Positions 50,299 to 63,731 of a DNA stretch of 64,000 nucleotides are shown here, one piece after another. The stretch is from positions 7,273,843 to 7,337,842 of the forward strand of contig JAEMBT020000003.1 in the NCBI GenBank assembly GCA_018873245.2, in the 5' to 3' direction. The stretch is from Archegozetes longisetosus (Eukaryota; Arthropoda; Arachnida; Sarcoptiformes; Trhypochthoniidae). The notes under the pieces are model-generated. The model saw only the letters and a list, made by a program, of their open reading frames with translations, ran no database searches and was not told the DNA's origin. The position numbers and the translations under genes are program-made. Within the stretch, counting starts at the first letter, position 1; the number at the start of each line of letters is the position of its first letter.

Positions 50299-51736
50299 GT
50301 AAGTGTTTGGATTTTGATAAGAGTTATTTGAGTTTTGTTTCAATTGTAATTAGAGGTGATCGAGAGATGACTTACCTTTTTTTGACTGATCCCCTATTTG
50401 TTAAGTCTTGAATTAGTGTAAATCTTGCAGTTTATATATAGCTTACGTAAAAAAGCGTTTCAATATAGGCTAAAAATAGAAGTCACTCATCCCAACTTCA
50501 ATCATGTTTTCCAACTCAAGTCATTGTCTTCATTTACTTTTTCTACTTTTAAACTGCTTTTAAAGTTACGGCCCGTCCAAAAGTTTTATTCATGCGAATT
50601 AGAAAAAATTCAATGTCATTCACGCGGTGCGTCACAAACCAATCGCTTTCCTACTTTCATTATTATTTAAGCTCTGTTTATGATTCAGATCTTGCCATCA
50701 GTTTTATAGAGAGATAAAAGTGAAAAGTGTGAGAAGTCAATAACTTTATAGTTGAGAAAGTTTTTTATATCAGACTAGAGCCAAGTAAGAACTGAGAGTC
50801 TAAATGGGCCTATACTGAAACTAATTTTTGCATATCATACTTAGATATTGCACTAAAAGGTTTTGTCAATTTAATCGATGCAAAGGAAAGGCTATTTGAG
50901 AGTTTGCACATTTGCAAACCAAATATCATATTGACAAAGTCCAGATGACCAGTCGGGGTCGTTAAGGTTGCGCTAAAAATGTACGACAGCCTGTCTTAAT
51001 CATCCTTTCTAGCGCACAGTAAGGCTTTTGACTTTATATATCACAACTGATAAGTTATGATTCTTAGAAGGTGTGTATTCGTGAGTGTGAGGGAGAGAGT
51101 CACACAAACGAGAGACAGAACTTTCTCAGTGTAAGCCTGTTTTTGTGGTGTAGAAGCGCTTTGACATCCGGTCTGCCGGACCGCCACTAGGATGAGAGTC
51201 ATGATTGTTGCCATCAGAGCGATGGTAGTAGTCTTTGGCAGCAATGCATAGGATGGCTGCGATGCTGCCATCACCACCTGGTTTATATTTGTTGGTGATA
51301 GTCGGCAATGTTCAAAGAGAAACAGTACTTTCTTTATTCCTTGACTGATGTTTAGCATGTTTCTCATTATCAGTACCATTAAATTTTTGGTATTATGTTA
51401 TCATCATTTTTACTACCTATCATGCTATCATCATTAAAAAATGTCTATGTATTACATCCTATGCATTGACTGATCCTTAGCCAACTAACGAATTTATTTT
51501 GATTTTGCTCTCTCTTTACTACCATCTGGTAAAGTAATTGGCTTTGAGTTAAATTGGCGCTTAAAAATAAACAAAAGATGTCTTATATGAGATCTTAACA
51601 TATATTCGTTGAGGTGATGTGTGATCTGATGCGAAAATTTGGAACATTCAGTCTTACGTAATATCATATATAAGTTAAATACAACACAACAAGTCGATTG
51701 ATTATATGCAGAACTACTCGATCTGACTTTCTCTCT

Positions 51737-51762
51737 TCTCTCTCTCTCTCTCTCTCTCTCTC
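51737..51762. repeat. (TC)n microsatellite
   Basis: TC tract of about 26 bp. Confidence 0.85.
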
Positions 51763-53772
51763 CCATGTTTACTAACTTTCTCTTCATATCTTTTTTATGT
51801 AACCCATTTCTCAGAATTGCAAAACAGGCCGATAGAAATAAAAATGTTACAAATATCGCATTTTTTCATGCTTGCAAATATAGTTGAAGTATACTTCTGG
51901 TTGTATTCTTCTGGCTCCATTGATAGCCAGACATTAAGTTAGACTGGTATTTTGAATTGATATTCTTAAAGGTAGATCGCTTTGAGCGATAGGGAAAGTG
52001 AATTTATTGGTAGAGTATATCCAGTAACAAGTATTGAACAATGTTTATGATTTATGAATTTATATATCGTTAGTTGCATACAAGTAGCTCTTCTCCAGTC
52101 ATGCAGATGTAGTGCCGGTATTATGACTTATATTCTCATGTCGAACTAACAACTGAACTCAGCCTTTCTTTCTAATACTCTCTTTGATTCTGGGTTTTGA
52201 ATAAGCAGCTGGGGTTGGTACACATCAGTTTTTTAAGATCCCCACACAGCACCCTGTGGTTAGAATGGGACCATTTAGAGAACTGGCAAATTCCCGAATC
52301 ACATTTTTAATAAGTTCAACACTGACTATAATATCACGTTCAATGAGGGACCCTTTTCAGTGAGTGAGGCTTCAATACAATAGGTGTTCAAGCAATAGCG
52401 CAAAAGGTGAATCAGGATTGTTAGGATGGTCGTGTGCCGATCGTTCGTGTGCCGGTTCGGTCACCTTTTCAAGCAGTGCGACACGTGCCCGACCAGGTGG
52501 GGTTCAGTACTAACTCTCACTAGTAGCTCACTATAACAATACAATAGACTTACAATGTGTGAGACTCTGTCTGTACCGACAGACTTACAAACGCTGGTAA
52601 CGGTCTTTCCATTAGGAGCTATACTACAAGACCTGTTCAGGCGATGCTGCTCAACATTATAACCAGTATAAGTGAGATTTGATTCTATTGTCAGCCGAAC
52701 ACAACTAACTCGCCCCACTTTCCATTATTGTTGTTATTCAATATAGCCATCGTTTCGTTAAACAATCATACCTTTAAGGCTTTATTTAACTTTGCTCAGT
52801 CAGAGAATCAGTTGAAGTAGTGTTTGTCCGTTCGCCCCTATATTCGAACGTCCAGGTGAGTTTAGTTTGTCAACCTTTGCTCAAACATCAACCATTGTTG
52901 ACATTCTCCACGTTTACTACGGCTTAATATTATTTGGCTTAATTTGGGCTGAATGTCGCTAAGATTCAGCTCTAATTTATACGATTTATTTCTATGTTTG
53001 TTTACAAAGCGCTATACCTTTCAAACATAAATAAAGCTAAAGTTCTCAAAGAACGGCATTTTAAATGAATGCTCATTAAAAATGTTTGAGACATAATTCT
53101 AAATGAACGTATGGGTCAGTTATTCACCTAAAAGTCTGGGGCTAAGAAATGGCTGAGAGTTGTTTAGCTCATTGATTTAAAGTAGAGATTGGCGTTTACA
53201 CCTCCCTAGCTAGTCCTTCTCGCCTTGATCTTTTCGATATTAGTGCGATGGGACATCCTGTGTGTTGCCCTTAACTTTACAGTACGCTGTATTTATAAAG
53301 TTACTTATGTGCTCTTAATAATTAATGAGTAACATATGTGTGTTTCGCTCTTTTTCTTTCTATTTTCACATCTAAAGTGGATTTGGTTTTTTTGTTTCAG
53401 GTTCTCTGCTATGTAGTGATAGAGAGACTGTTAAACTTTAACTTTACTCTATGAGGAAATGGCTTTTAAAGCGTTAACAAAACCTTATTACTTATATTAA
53501 TCTATATCTAAGTTATACATTATGTGAACAATAACTTATGATGGGATATCGCGATTGTGACTTCCACTCGTATTTAGTAGCATTTCTGTAACTTTCTCAC
53601 TGTCGTACTTCCCATTTCACACTGATCTGTAGGAGGATTGAGGTGTCGTTTGCGAATAATGAACAGGAAATGAAAAGATCTACAAATCCTTTGTGACAGG
53701 AAATTGCATGAGCTTTTCAGGTATCAGTCAATACTTCATTATTGGAGACAAGAATGTCTTCTAAAGTCTCTT

Positions 53773-53820
53773 TCTCTCTCTCTCTCTCTCTCTCAGACTC
53801 TGTCTTACTCTGTCTGACTT

Positions 53821-53860
<40 letters not shown>
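53773..53860. repeat. Paired TC microsatellites
   Basis: Two TC tracts (about 53773-53794 and 53824-53860) separated by a CAGACTCTGTCTTACTCTG spacer. Confidence 0.85.
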
Positions 53861-53864
<4 letters not shown>

Positions 53865-54303
53865 TCTCTAAGTGTTTCTCATTGATTTGACGCCTCTCTC
53901 ATATTCTGAAACACTTTGATTTACTTTTACTAAGAATCTCTTATTGAGTAAGAAGTGTGTGACTTATAAATGGGCAAAATGGCATTCTTGTTGCTGCTGT
54001 CCATTGTGGCATTTGATTCGGTCAGTATTGTTCTTGTTTGAATGGTGAAAGTAAAATGAGTCCTCTGAGGAACGAGAACACAGTCAGAGTTGTTATGCGG
54101 TTTTTCCTTAACGACCTGAGCATTAATTTTTTAGTAGTGACCATTGTGTTACATCAAACTCTCTGTTTCATCTCAACCTTAACAACCATTTCAATTGACG
54201 CTAACTGTTTGATAACAAATTATTTACAACGTACCCTTGTGTATACTTTTCATGAATTTTATCATTTCTTGTGGCAGATAGTAGTTTAAGTCATACACTT
54301 TTT

Positions 54304-54405
54304 GAGAGAGAGAGAGAGCAGAGAGAGAAGGAGAGAGAGAGCGAGAGAGAAAGAAGGAGGAAGGGAGAGAGAGAAGGAAGGGAGAGAGAGAGATAAAGAG
54401 AAAGA
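54304..54405. repeat. GA-rich simple repeat
   Basis: About 100 bp of imperfect GAGA with GGAAG interruptions; polarity is opposite to the nearby TC tracts at 53773-53860. Confidence 0.85.
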
Positions 54406-55713
54406 TCAAAAAAATCAATTTATATAAATCAATAAGACTCAATAGCTGCCTATAAACATGATTACTTTGTCGATGTATTGAATTTCTTTAATGGCATGTG
54501 ATGGGTGTGCAAAGGCTGGCATGAGTTTAGCAGTAAAATAAAAAGGAAAACACTTGATAGCATTTACATGAGACCTAATTAACCTGTTTAAGTCAGCGTT
54601 AGTTGAAAACATCCTGTGCTGTCTATCTTTATTGAATCAATGCTCTAAACGCTTATTATAGGCATTAACGACAAAAATTAACTAACTTCACAAAACGGAA
54701 ATGATAACTATAATGGTTGCCAAGCCTGAGCTCCGGTGTCAATTAATCTGACTGTTAACAAGTCCTAAACAGTTGAGATATAAATTAACTTATTTATTAT
54801 TCACATGCTCTCCATTGCACTCTTGCGCTTTTCATATTTCGCGGAAATCAGTCATCAACCAAAGAAATATTAGTCACGATCTGCCATTTGTGACTAAACT
54901 TTCAGTTACCTTAAACGTTTAGCTGTTTACAACTTAGTCTGTTTGCGACACTATTCAATCGATTCACTCACTCACTCTTTTGTACATTTCTATAGTCTAT
55001 CGTTTGAAGTATAGTTGTAACCCGTTTGTAATAACTTGATTAGTTGTTTTGACCATTTAATTGAAGTGTAATTGAGAACTTTTTAACAATTTAAATGAGT
55101 GAGCAAATTGTACATTTATTATGAATCGAACAATTGCGATATGTTTGAGAAGATTCACTGCAAAGGTTAAAAGTATATAATTCTCAAGGCATGGAATTTG
55201 TTTTTTGCATAACTTATAAAATTTATGATATGAACCATAGTTTGTTGAGTTTGATTGAAAAATTAAAAATTCAGAACCTCTCTCACACTTTATACATGAA
55301 GACTGAGTTATATCAAATAAGTTATAAATCTTTAACTTATGCATTATACGTAAGGAATGAAAGAAATATTGTAACTTCTGTAGGCAACCAGAGAGTTATC
55401 GTTAAATTTTAGGCTATATGCAAGGGATCACAATTATTGTCAAATTTTAGGCTTATATGTAAGGATGAGAGAAATATTGTTCAGATTATCTATGCGTGCT
55501 TGTCGTTGTCTCTGAACATTATACTATTTTTCAGTTGGTCCCTTCTATAGGTGAGCAAAGATAAAGTTTTCTCTTCGAATAATGCTAGTATAAATAAATA
55601 CTCATCTCATCTACTATTTTGCATCACTACTATGTTTCCAATTCTAGATTCTTGTGCTTCCAGCGGAAACTTCTGTCATTGCCAGAAGGAATTCAGGAAA
55701 AAGAATGAGAGAC

Positions 55714-55772
55714 TGAGTGAGTGAGTGAGTGAGTGAGAGAGAGAGAGAGAGAGTGAGTGAGAGAGAGAGAGA
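55714..55772. repeat. GAGT/GA compound microsatellite
   Basis: GAGT tetranucleotides, then GA, GAGT and GA again, over about 59 bp. Confidence 0.9.
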
Positions 55773-58700
55773 TCCATTCAAAGTTAGTCTTCTTTACTAT
55801 CGTGTAAATACAACTCTTTTAGTATAATGTATTTAATGTCCTTCAGTTTACATTCATTTTTCTTCCTTTGCAAAAATAAATTGATTTGAAAATAACGTCA
55901 ATCCGACTGAGTAATGGATTTGGTTGATTTAGCACAAATGGATAATTTTTTGTTATAAGATAAAAGGGTAAACTCTGTGCACTTAGTGTGAGATGAATTG
56001 TGGAGGAATACCTGGCGAACAAGAGAGTAATATAAACAAGAATTTCAACATTGCAAGGCAATAGCGCAGTAATATAAACAGACACGAGACACCGCATGGC
56101 AAACATATATTATTTCCTACCAATCCTACTCACTAAAGCCTATCATTATTATCCATTCTGTAGTTGTCTCTTTTTCCCCCAATCAAATATCTGGACACTT
56201 GCAATTACTTGACACGAATTATTCACTTTACATTTTAATCTATTTTCAACTGAGAAGCATTTGTGATAGCTTATCGATAATTTGTAATAGTGTTTGAACG
56301 GTTTGAACGGGCGAACATTTATTTTCTACTTAGATGTTTACAATTGTATAAACGTTATTGGAATGTTAATCATCTACAAAAAGGTGTTCTTTTACTTTAT
56401 GAAACCTGTGCTTTATATTCATAATGTTATTTTCAAATGGTTTCAAACTTCAAAGTGAACTGCTTTGCTTTTATTATCTAGACTAGAGTTTAAGATTTTG
56501 CGTTCCGTGCGTTCCGTCCCGGAATCCCGAAATACTCTAAAGTGAACCCCATTCCTGTTGTCGAAGTTTCTAAAAAGTGGTTTTATTTTTCAACATTAAT
56601 ACTTTTAAGTAGAAGTTTTTCAGACTGCACCAAATCAAATAAATGTTAAGTTTTACTAACTTTGTTTGGATCGAAGATAAGATATTCTAATTGTAGATGA
56701 ATTTCGAAAAGAGGAATGCATTGGCGAAAAAGATTTAGTGATTATTTAGAAATTGATTCGAATTACAATTTATTTGTTTAAAACGTGGATCCCGTGGGGA
56801 AAGAACATAATATCTAATGGAAACAATGATTTAAAGTAGAGTGCATTATTCTCCGCGTTTGTTATTTCACTTTAGCCAAAGTTCAAAAGTTGGCCTTTTT
56901 ATAGCTATCACCTCTTGTTATGCTATAACATAGTTTTTGTTGTTTGATTTCTATTCTTCTGACACGTCAACAACAAAGTGGTAAGTTTAAAAAATCACTT
57001 TAATTTTCTAAATACATTCAGAGCTTCTTCAGAGCATTGAGACTAACTTTCAGAGCAATCTTTCAGATTTGAACTTAAAAGTATAAATATATTTAAGATA
57101 GAGTTTTTAGGATTCAAACTTGAAATTTCAAACTAGAAAACTGTGCACTACTTTATATAAGTCATAAGTAAAACCACTTACCAGTTAGTAGTTATACTTC
57201 AATAGTGTACAACTATTGGATATGCTTTAGCTAAGACTAACTTCACCACACCATGGGTTAGATTTGCGGGTTTGTGCAGAGCAAATGTACATAAAGTAAT
57301 GTGGCAGAGGAATAATATTTTCTTCAGTGTCAGCTCGAGACAGATCGTCATCAATCAGGGGTGTGATGAGAGCCGGAAAAGTTGTGCTTGGCATCAATAC
57401 GGTTACTATACATATACATATATGACATTTTGCTTTCCCTTTTCTGACCAAAATTAAGTTTACATACTTTACATAAAAAACAACTTCTCAACCATCTTCT
57501 AAACCATCTCTAATATATTTATGTTAGTCAAGTAGAATCCTAAGAATCATATGCAATAATTATAGACAAAAAACTATTCAGAGCCGAAGTGTTATTAATC
57601 ATATCTTCTCTTTATGCATTAGACGTAATTTTTCTTAAGTCACATAAAATTTGCTTCAAATGTTTCATATTTATGACCGACTTTCATATTTAAATGCGTT
57701 TATAATGCAAACAGAGATCTATTCATCACATTTGCCTTCAGTTTATTCTATTTGGGAAATCAATTTTATCAGACAATCAGTCAATTTATAGATCAAATAC
57801 AAGTAATAATAATTTAAATGACGAGGTTAGCAACCTTTACATAGAGAACGGCTCACTCATTAGTAGTTTTCTTGTTTGTTTGCGCTAAATTTGCCATTAG
57901 TTAGACATTCGCTATAATAGCTTACGATCTGTTTTGGTCAAAGTAGGCGAACTCGACTCAGCAGTGTCTCAGCAGTGTCTCACCTGATCTTACAGCCTAT
58001 AGCCAAATCTGCATCATTTCGATACTTTGCTTTAGTTTTAAGTTCGTCTTAGTTTGTTTTAACCAATTCTTACATATTGCAAAGTTTAGCAAAACTTAAA
58101 AATACACTCAGTTTGTTAATGTAGTATATCCTAAAGGGGTGGCAGTTATTATTGGTAACAATGTATGTGAAAGGAGTGATATAATTCGTAAGTTTACACG
58201 ATTTGTAACTTAAACTTTTAAAAATGCATATCAAAGTTGATAGTTGGAGTATGACTTACTGGCAAATATGCATCTATGCAGAGATGGCTCTATTACTAGA
58301 TATACAGAGATTGTTTTGTTCGTTAATGTCCCCGAGCGTATACTTTTAGACATTAGTTTTGCTGTATTTCTAGTCAAATGTCTTTTTATCGAGTCATAAG
58401 AAACTAAATCCACCCTAACTTATATCGACCTGTTTTTACCAATGCTTAAACGCGTCTTTTGCAACAATAGCCGAGATGTGGTCCTCATCAGAAAATAAGT
58501 GCTACAGCAGAACCATTTGATTAGATCCATTGTGTCTCTTGGATTCATTGGTTGCCATTGCTTTCATTGCTTTCATTGCTGTGATAGCTTGAGGTCATAT
58601 AGCGATAGAGATGAGACAAATGCGAGTGTCATATATTGAACAAAAACAATATACAGTTGTATTGGTTATGTTACAGTTATGCTCAACGACACTGTGATGG

Positions 58701-59444
58701 CACGTCTTATAACCTAATATCCGTCCACCTGTCCATTACTGGTTTGGCGAATATGCCAGGCTTTTAGAGCTAGATTTGTGAGATATTTTCCTCTGAGGTT
58801 CTGCAGTTTTTTCCCATGACGAGAAGTGAGCTTAATGCACATTTAGCATGGCGTTTAGAGCCGTTTTATTTGGTTCCCCTATACGTCTCATTTTGTGCTT
58901 TGTCTCTTCATTCTCGTGATCCCCTATTTTTGATGTAGATGTGGGTGCACTGCAGATTCACGTAACTCAATGTTTACTCAACCGATTGCAAACATTCTCG
59001 TCCGTTATGCCATTATTATATTGAAGCTAAGCTTTGTTTTTCTCTTACCTTTACTTGCAACCTAACCAAAACGTTAACTCTTAAGCTTTGAGAGGGTTTT
59101 ATGGATATGCGCGATTGAATATCAAAAATGAAATTTTCAAAACTTTTCTCGATGTATGTACTCTTTAACCCCATTTACTGTAATTCGATTTTTTTAGTTT
59201 ACGATAAAAAATAATAAAACTTGTTCATAGCGAGCACAACTCAAACAATTTATAGAGAGCTCCAGATTAAGAACCTTTTTAAAGATAATAACGAGTGATA
59301 AGAATTAATCAAATAATTGCTTGTTATTAGAAAAGCACAAGTTTATTAGTTGGTAGAGTTGAAATGGTTGCAACTTTAAATAGAATGATTTATCGAAGAT
59401 GTCAGTAATAGGAGTGATCAGCAATAGCAGTGATCAGTAATAGA

Positions 59445-59548
59445 GCTAAGCAGTTATGCAGCTAAACAGTTATACAGCTATACAGCTATACCGCTATACA
59501 GTTATACAGCTATACAACTAAACAACTATACAACTAAACAGCTAAACT
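59445..59548. repeat. Degenerate minisatellite, 8-10 bp unit
   Basis: About eleven units of the type ACAGCTAT/ACAGTTAT/ACAACTAA in tandem, without a long open frame. Just upstream (59402-59440) AGTAATAG..GTGATCAGCAATAG is itself duplicated. Confidence 0.8.
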
Positions 59549-60076
59549 TAGTCCAATCCTGAGCTGACTGACTGGCGCTCTTTCAACTTTTATTATACCT
59601 GTTATGGAATCTACTGATAAAACCTATTGGCGCTTCTTTGCCAATCTCACGGAAGTCCTTCTTTGTCTGGCTTTCTGGTGATGTTATCTCGTGGAATAAA
59701 AGAGCTTTGAACGGTAACACATTTGAGTCGACTGACTTTCTATTTTCCTGTAGACTATTTGTTGGCAAATAATTGACACCAACTTTAGTGAGAGTTGCAT
59801 TTAGTTTATTTGTATCGCTTACGCAAAAAAACAAGTCGAATATAATAGTTTTAATAATCGAAATAATGGCCTTTAGTGATAAACCCAACCGCAAAATATG
59901 GAAATCAGTTTTGGAGCGGCTTATTCTCAAAGCATATTTCAAGTGTGTAACGAGATTACAATATCTCGATTGGATTTTGCCATTTCTTTCATCCTACTGT
60001 AATATTCATGCAATACTTCTTGGATGTGTCGCTTCTACCTTTTCCACAATGTTGACATAAGCGTCTCAGAGAAGCT

Positions 60077-60110
60077 CTCACTCACTCACTCACTCTCTCT
60101 CTCTCTCTCC
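60077..60110. repeat. CTCA/TC compound microsatellite
   Basis: Four CTCA units followed by a TC tract. Confidence 0.85.
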
Positions 60111-61560
60111 TCTCAGCTTCCCTCTCCCATCTCTCTCTCCAATGTTTGTGGGTTACTCTCAGATCTCTCAGACTCTCTCCCATCTTTGTGACTATACTCT
60201 GATATTTGAGTCTTGTATAAATTAAGATAAATCGTCTATTCCTCGCTGACTGGGTAACGATGCATCTTATTTCATGCCTGAGAAAGGCTTGTAGTTTTAA
60301 AATGCTTTTCTATATGCAATATTGTGATGGTTTATTATTATTATGAGACAAAAACCCTTCAAAAAATGAATATATTTTGTATACTTGTATATTGACTAAA
60401 ATATATACACTATGATCGCATTGCAACGCACGCACAGATCAATGATGGTGTGATACCATTATACCATCATATGAGATGCTAACGGTTAACTATATAATTC
60501 AATAACTTATAACATAATATCCTCTATCTCTCATATTTCTCATATACAACACTAAATTCACCTTTCAGCCTTTCCAATGTCGTCAGTCCCGAAAAATATT
60601 ACTTATATAACTTTCTTACTGCTCCACGCTAGTTCTTTTGCAGCTCTTTTGCTGCTCCACAGCAGCTTTTTGCAGGTCTTTTGCACATGTTTTGCTCCTC
60701 TTTCGCATCCCGTCTTCTCAATTAATTTACAAAATGTCAGTTTATACACAATTCTAAAGTCGCTTCTTTGAACTATTGACAACAATCAAAGTTTGTTTGA
60801 AAGATCCAAACCTTCTTTTTCTTTATTTGTAAGCTTTGAAAAGTGAGATTTAAGAAATTGAGTTTGAGTTTCGTTCGAACCATTAATAATTCATTGAGAA
60901 TGAGTTTATATTTTATACAGTTTATCTCAATTTTAAAGAAAATTTCAATTATTATTATTATATCTATAGCAATTCGGCATTGATTATGTCATTATATTGA
61001 AAGTCATTTTTATTTCTCTTATTTTCTTATTGCCATTTATTGTTGTTTTTGAATCTAAAATAAATTCATTTAATAAAAGATAACAACAAATTCAGTGAAA
61101 GTAATTCTCAGACAAACAGAGTTAGAAATGAGATTTGGGTTAGGTAGGAAAAGAGTGTAAGATGGATTTGATAAGTAGGATGTCATTTCAGAGTGAACAA
61201 TAGTTGCAAAGGTGAAAGTGTACAGTAATAGGGAATGCATAGGAGAGGAGTCCAAGCCTTATAAAGTAGCATATAATATAGCCTTATATATATTATATGA
61301 ACATTTATATAATATAAGCCTAGAGAAGTCAATCCTGTGCCATCAGATAGTAGGTGACAGTTTTCATTTTAGCGTGACAAATTGTCGGTACCGCTTCGGA
61401 AACTGGATCATCATTCATACGCCACTGCACTTGCCCTGCTTTGTGATATATCACAGCCAATACTGTAATGCTGTATTATAGACCTTTTGGCTCAAATGCT
61501 TGTTTGTGTGTATGTGTATGTCTCTCTGCGTACAACTCATAGCAGAGCCGATATCGATAA

Positions 61561-61579
61561 GTGTGTGTGTGTGTGTGTG
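61561..61579. repeat. (GT)n microsatellite
   Basis: About nine GT units. Confidence 0.9.
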
Positions 61580-61810
61580 CATGTGAGGCAATGCCATTCC
61601 ATTTTAGGGCATTAGAGCTCAATGAAGAAAAGATATCTTTCTTTTCTTGCATGAGGCGATCAATAGAAAAATATCCAATAAGTTAGTTTCACTAAATTGA
61701 ATATTACGCTATCATATACTGAAATAACAAATTCAATATAACAAAAGAGCCATTTCATTGGTTTTTGTATTAATAGCGGACAATTACTATTCGCCAAAAA
61801 CACTGAAAAG

Positions 61811-61849
61811 CAGGTGGAGTTAACGCACCTGTTCAGGTGATCACAGGTA
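61811..61849. promoter_or_regulatory. Cluster of four E2 boxes (CAGGTG/CACCTG/CAGGTG/CAGGTA)
   Basis: Within 39 bp: CAGGTG at 61811-61816, CACCTG at 61826-61831, CAGGTG at 61834-61839 and CAGGTA at 61844-61849. These are the E2-box sequences recognised by ZEB/zfh1 and Snail factors, with the paired arrangement that two zinc-finger clusters favour. Lies in the presumed intron of ZEB/zfh1. Function is inferred. Confidence 0.5.
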
Positions 61850-62715
61850 GACCTGAATTGTGTTGTGAGTAGTATCTGTGCTATGGTTGTGCTGATATTT
61901 TAGATTATCAGCTATTATATCGTTAGATTGAAAGTGCAAAAACTAATAATGTGTGTTGACTTTTAACTGCGAGAAGATGACGTATAAATCAAACTAACCC
62001 TCTATATGATTACTAAGTTTATAAATTGTATTTCAAAGTAAAGTTTAGCCTCCAATCTGCTCCAATGCAATGATCAATGCATGGGTTTGTTTGCTTGTAG
62101 GTCTGCCTCGTTATTATCACTCAATTGAGAAACAAATATGCGATTTAGTAATGTGTCATATGAAGCAAAACATTAAGCAGACTCATGAAAATTGAGCTAA
62201 TCCTATATGTGACAGTGCAGAGAGTGATCAATTGGCGAAGTCATATATTGGAGAATAAACAACTGAGTGGTGATGATGTCTGAAGGTTTCAATTTTTGAA
62301 TGATTAATTATATTTGGCGCGAGTGCACAATAGTTTTATTTATCTAACCCAATACTAAGCAGTGTTTCTTGACTGAATAGTGCTCAGGCTCACCGACATC
62401 TCCTTCTACTAAAGCCAGGATGCGTTGCCATAACGACTACTCCCTTCCAAAAGCCAAAGCCATCATGACGAATCCCACTTTGGTCAATGACCATTACATT
62501 CAACTACATTTATTTGCCAAGCATGTGTCGTTTCATTCACTTTCCCGATCCATAAATACATACATACTCTCTATGCAAATTAGGTTCACGTGTAATAATA
62601 AGCACCTGATAGCTGGGGATTACTCCGAATGGTCTATATGTGATTGTGTCATGCAGTCATGGTGCAGACCATCGTGTGCACTGATGGTGAAGGCAATTGC
62701 AATAAGCATGTAATA

Positions 62716-62855
62716 CAGTGGAACCTCTCTAACTTGAACGCGCAGTTAGGTGATTTTTGAAAATCAATATAAAAGTCCCATAGAAAAACATGGTTTGGTT
62801 GTTGTTGTTAGTTAAAAAGCAGTTAACTGCAAGTTGAGTTGGAGAGATGTGACTG
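62716..62855. mobile_element. Short pogo-like MITE candidate, copy A
   Basis: The left end CAGTGGAACCTCTCTAACTT and the right end (reverse strand) CAGTCACATCTCTCCAACTC form imperfect terminal inverted repeats of about 34 bp around a 140-bp element. The left flank is TA. CAGTGGAACCTC resembles pogo/Tigger termini. A second diverged copy is at 63623-63731. Confidence 0.65.
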
Positions 62856-63622
62856 TGGATGAAAATGTGCCTGATCTCTCCCCAACCTCTCTCAGGTCTC
62901 TCCAGTTGTAGTATTAATGCATCTACTTTTATCGCCCTCAGGTATCAGAACGGGATGAGAGAAGTAGGGATGAGGGGAGAGAGTGTTAGTTGGAAATAAT
63001 CTGAGCACATATTTGTGTGCATGATTCACATGATTCCCGTACAGCACTATTACAGACATACGACACACACCGGTGTTATAGCTTTAGCTTTTCTAACAAA
63101 AGCCGATCTGCATTACTCTCTTATTACGTCACTTAATATACGCTCCACAATATCATTATTGCATTTATTTTTTATGCCCTACTCCTATGTTATTAAGGAT
63201 TTTATGCTATATTAATACTGAACACCTTTTAATTTGATTTTTTGAATCAATGACCTTAAACTATTTACTAAGTTTTTCGTACATGCCATCTTTTCGGGTA
63301 TTTCTCGATCGCATTCAATCAATTTATTCATCAAATATTTTATTTGTAAAAGTATTATCTTGCTCACACCAGCAACTGTTTCATTCAATACTATTTTGCT
63401 AGTGATGAACATTTTAGGTATATCACATTCTTAAATGAATTGATTTTATTAATTAAGAGCACAAACGAACACTTGTTTATTTAGTTAGGACTTTAAAAAA
63501 TTTGTGATAAAGAGCACCAGACCAGTCACTCTTTTTATTGCTTACACTATATGAGGCACATGTTTAGGAAATTTTTCAGTATAACGAACTTAAGCTTCAA
63601 AATAAAACCCAAGTATCTTGAT

Positions 63623-63731
63623 CAAAACCTATCTAACTTCAACATACAGTTGAATGATTTTTTAAAACTGACTCAATAAATCCATAGAAGATCAGGACTT
63701 ATTTTTTATTGTTTTTTAAACCATTTAACTG
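63623..63731. mobile_element. Short pogo-like MITE candidate, copy B (diverged)
   Basis: The segment with ACCTATCTAACTTCAACAT, CAGTTGAATGATTTTTTAAA and ATCCATAGAAGA follows copy A (62716-62855) in the same order with scattered changes, and ends CCATTTAACTG. The left terminal CAGTG is degraded. Confidence 0.55.

Noticed and set aside
59583..60060. Overlapping frames of 119 (minus) and 95 (plus) codons
   Set aside because: They lie on opposite strands of the same DNA, and neither shows a recognisable domain, splice context or codon pattern like the real genes.
62420..62713. 97-codon plus-strand frame with several Cys and His
   Set aside because: No ordered zinc-finger spacing and no similarity to ZEB fingers; it ends just before a MITE. 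Composition alone does not support it.
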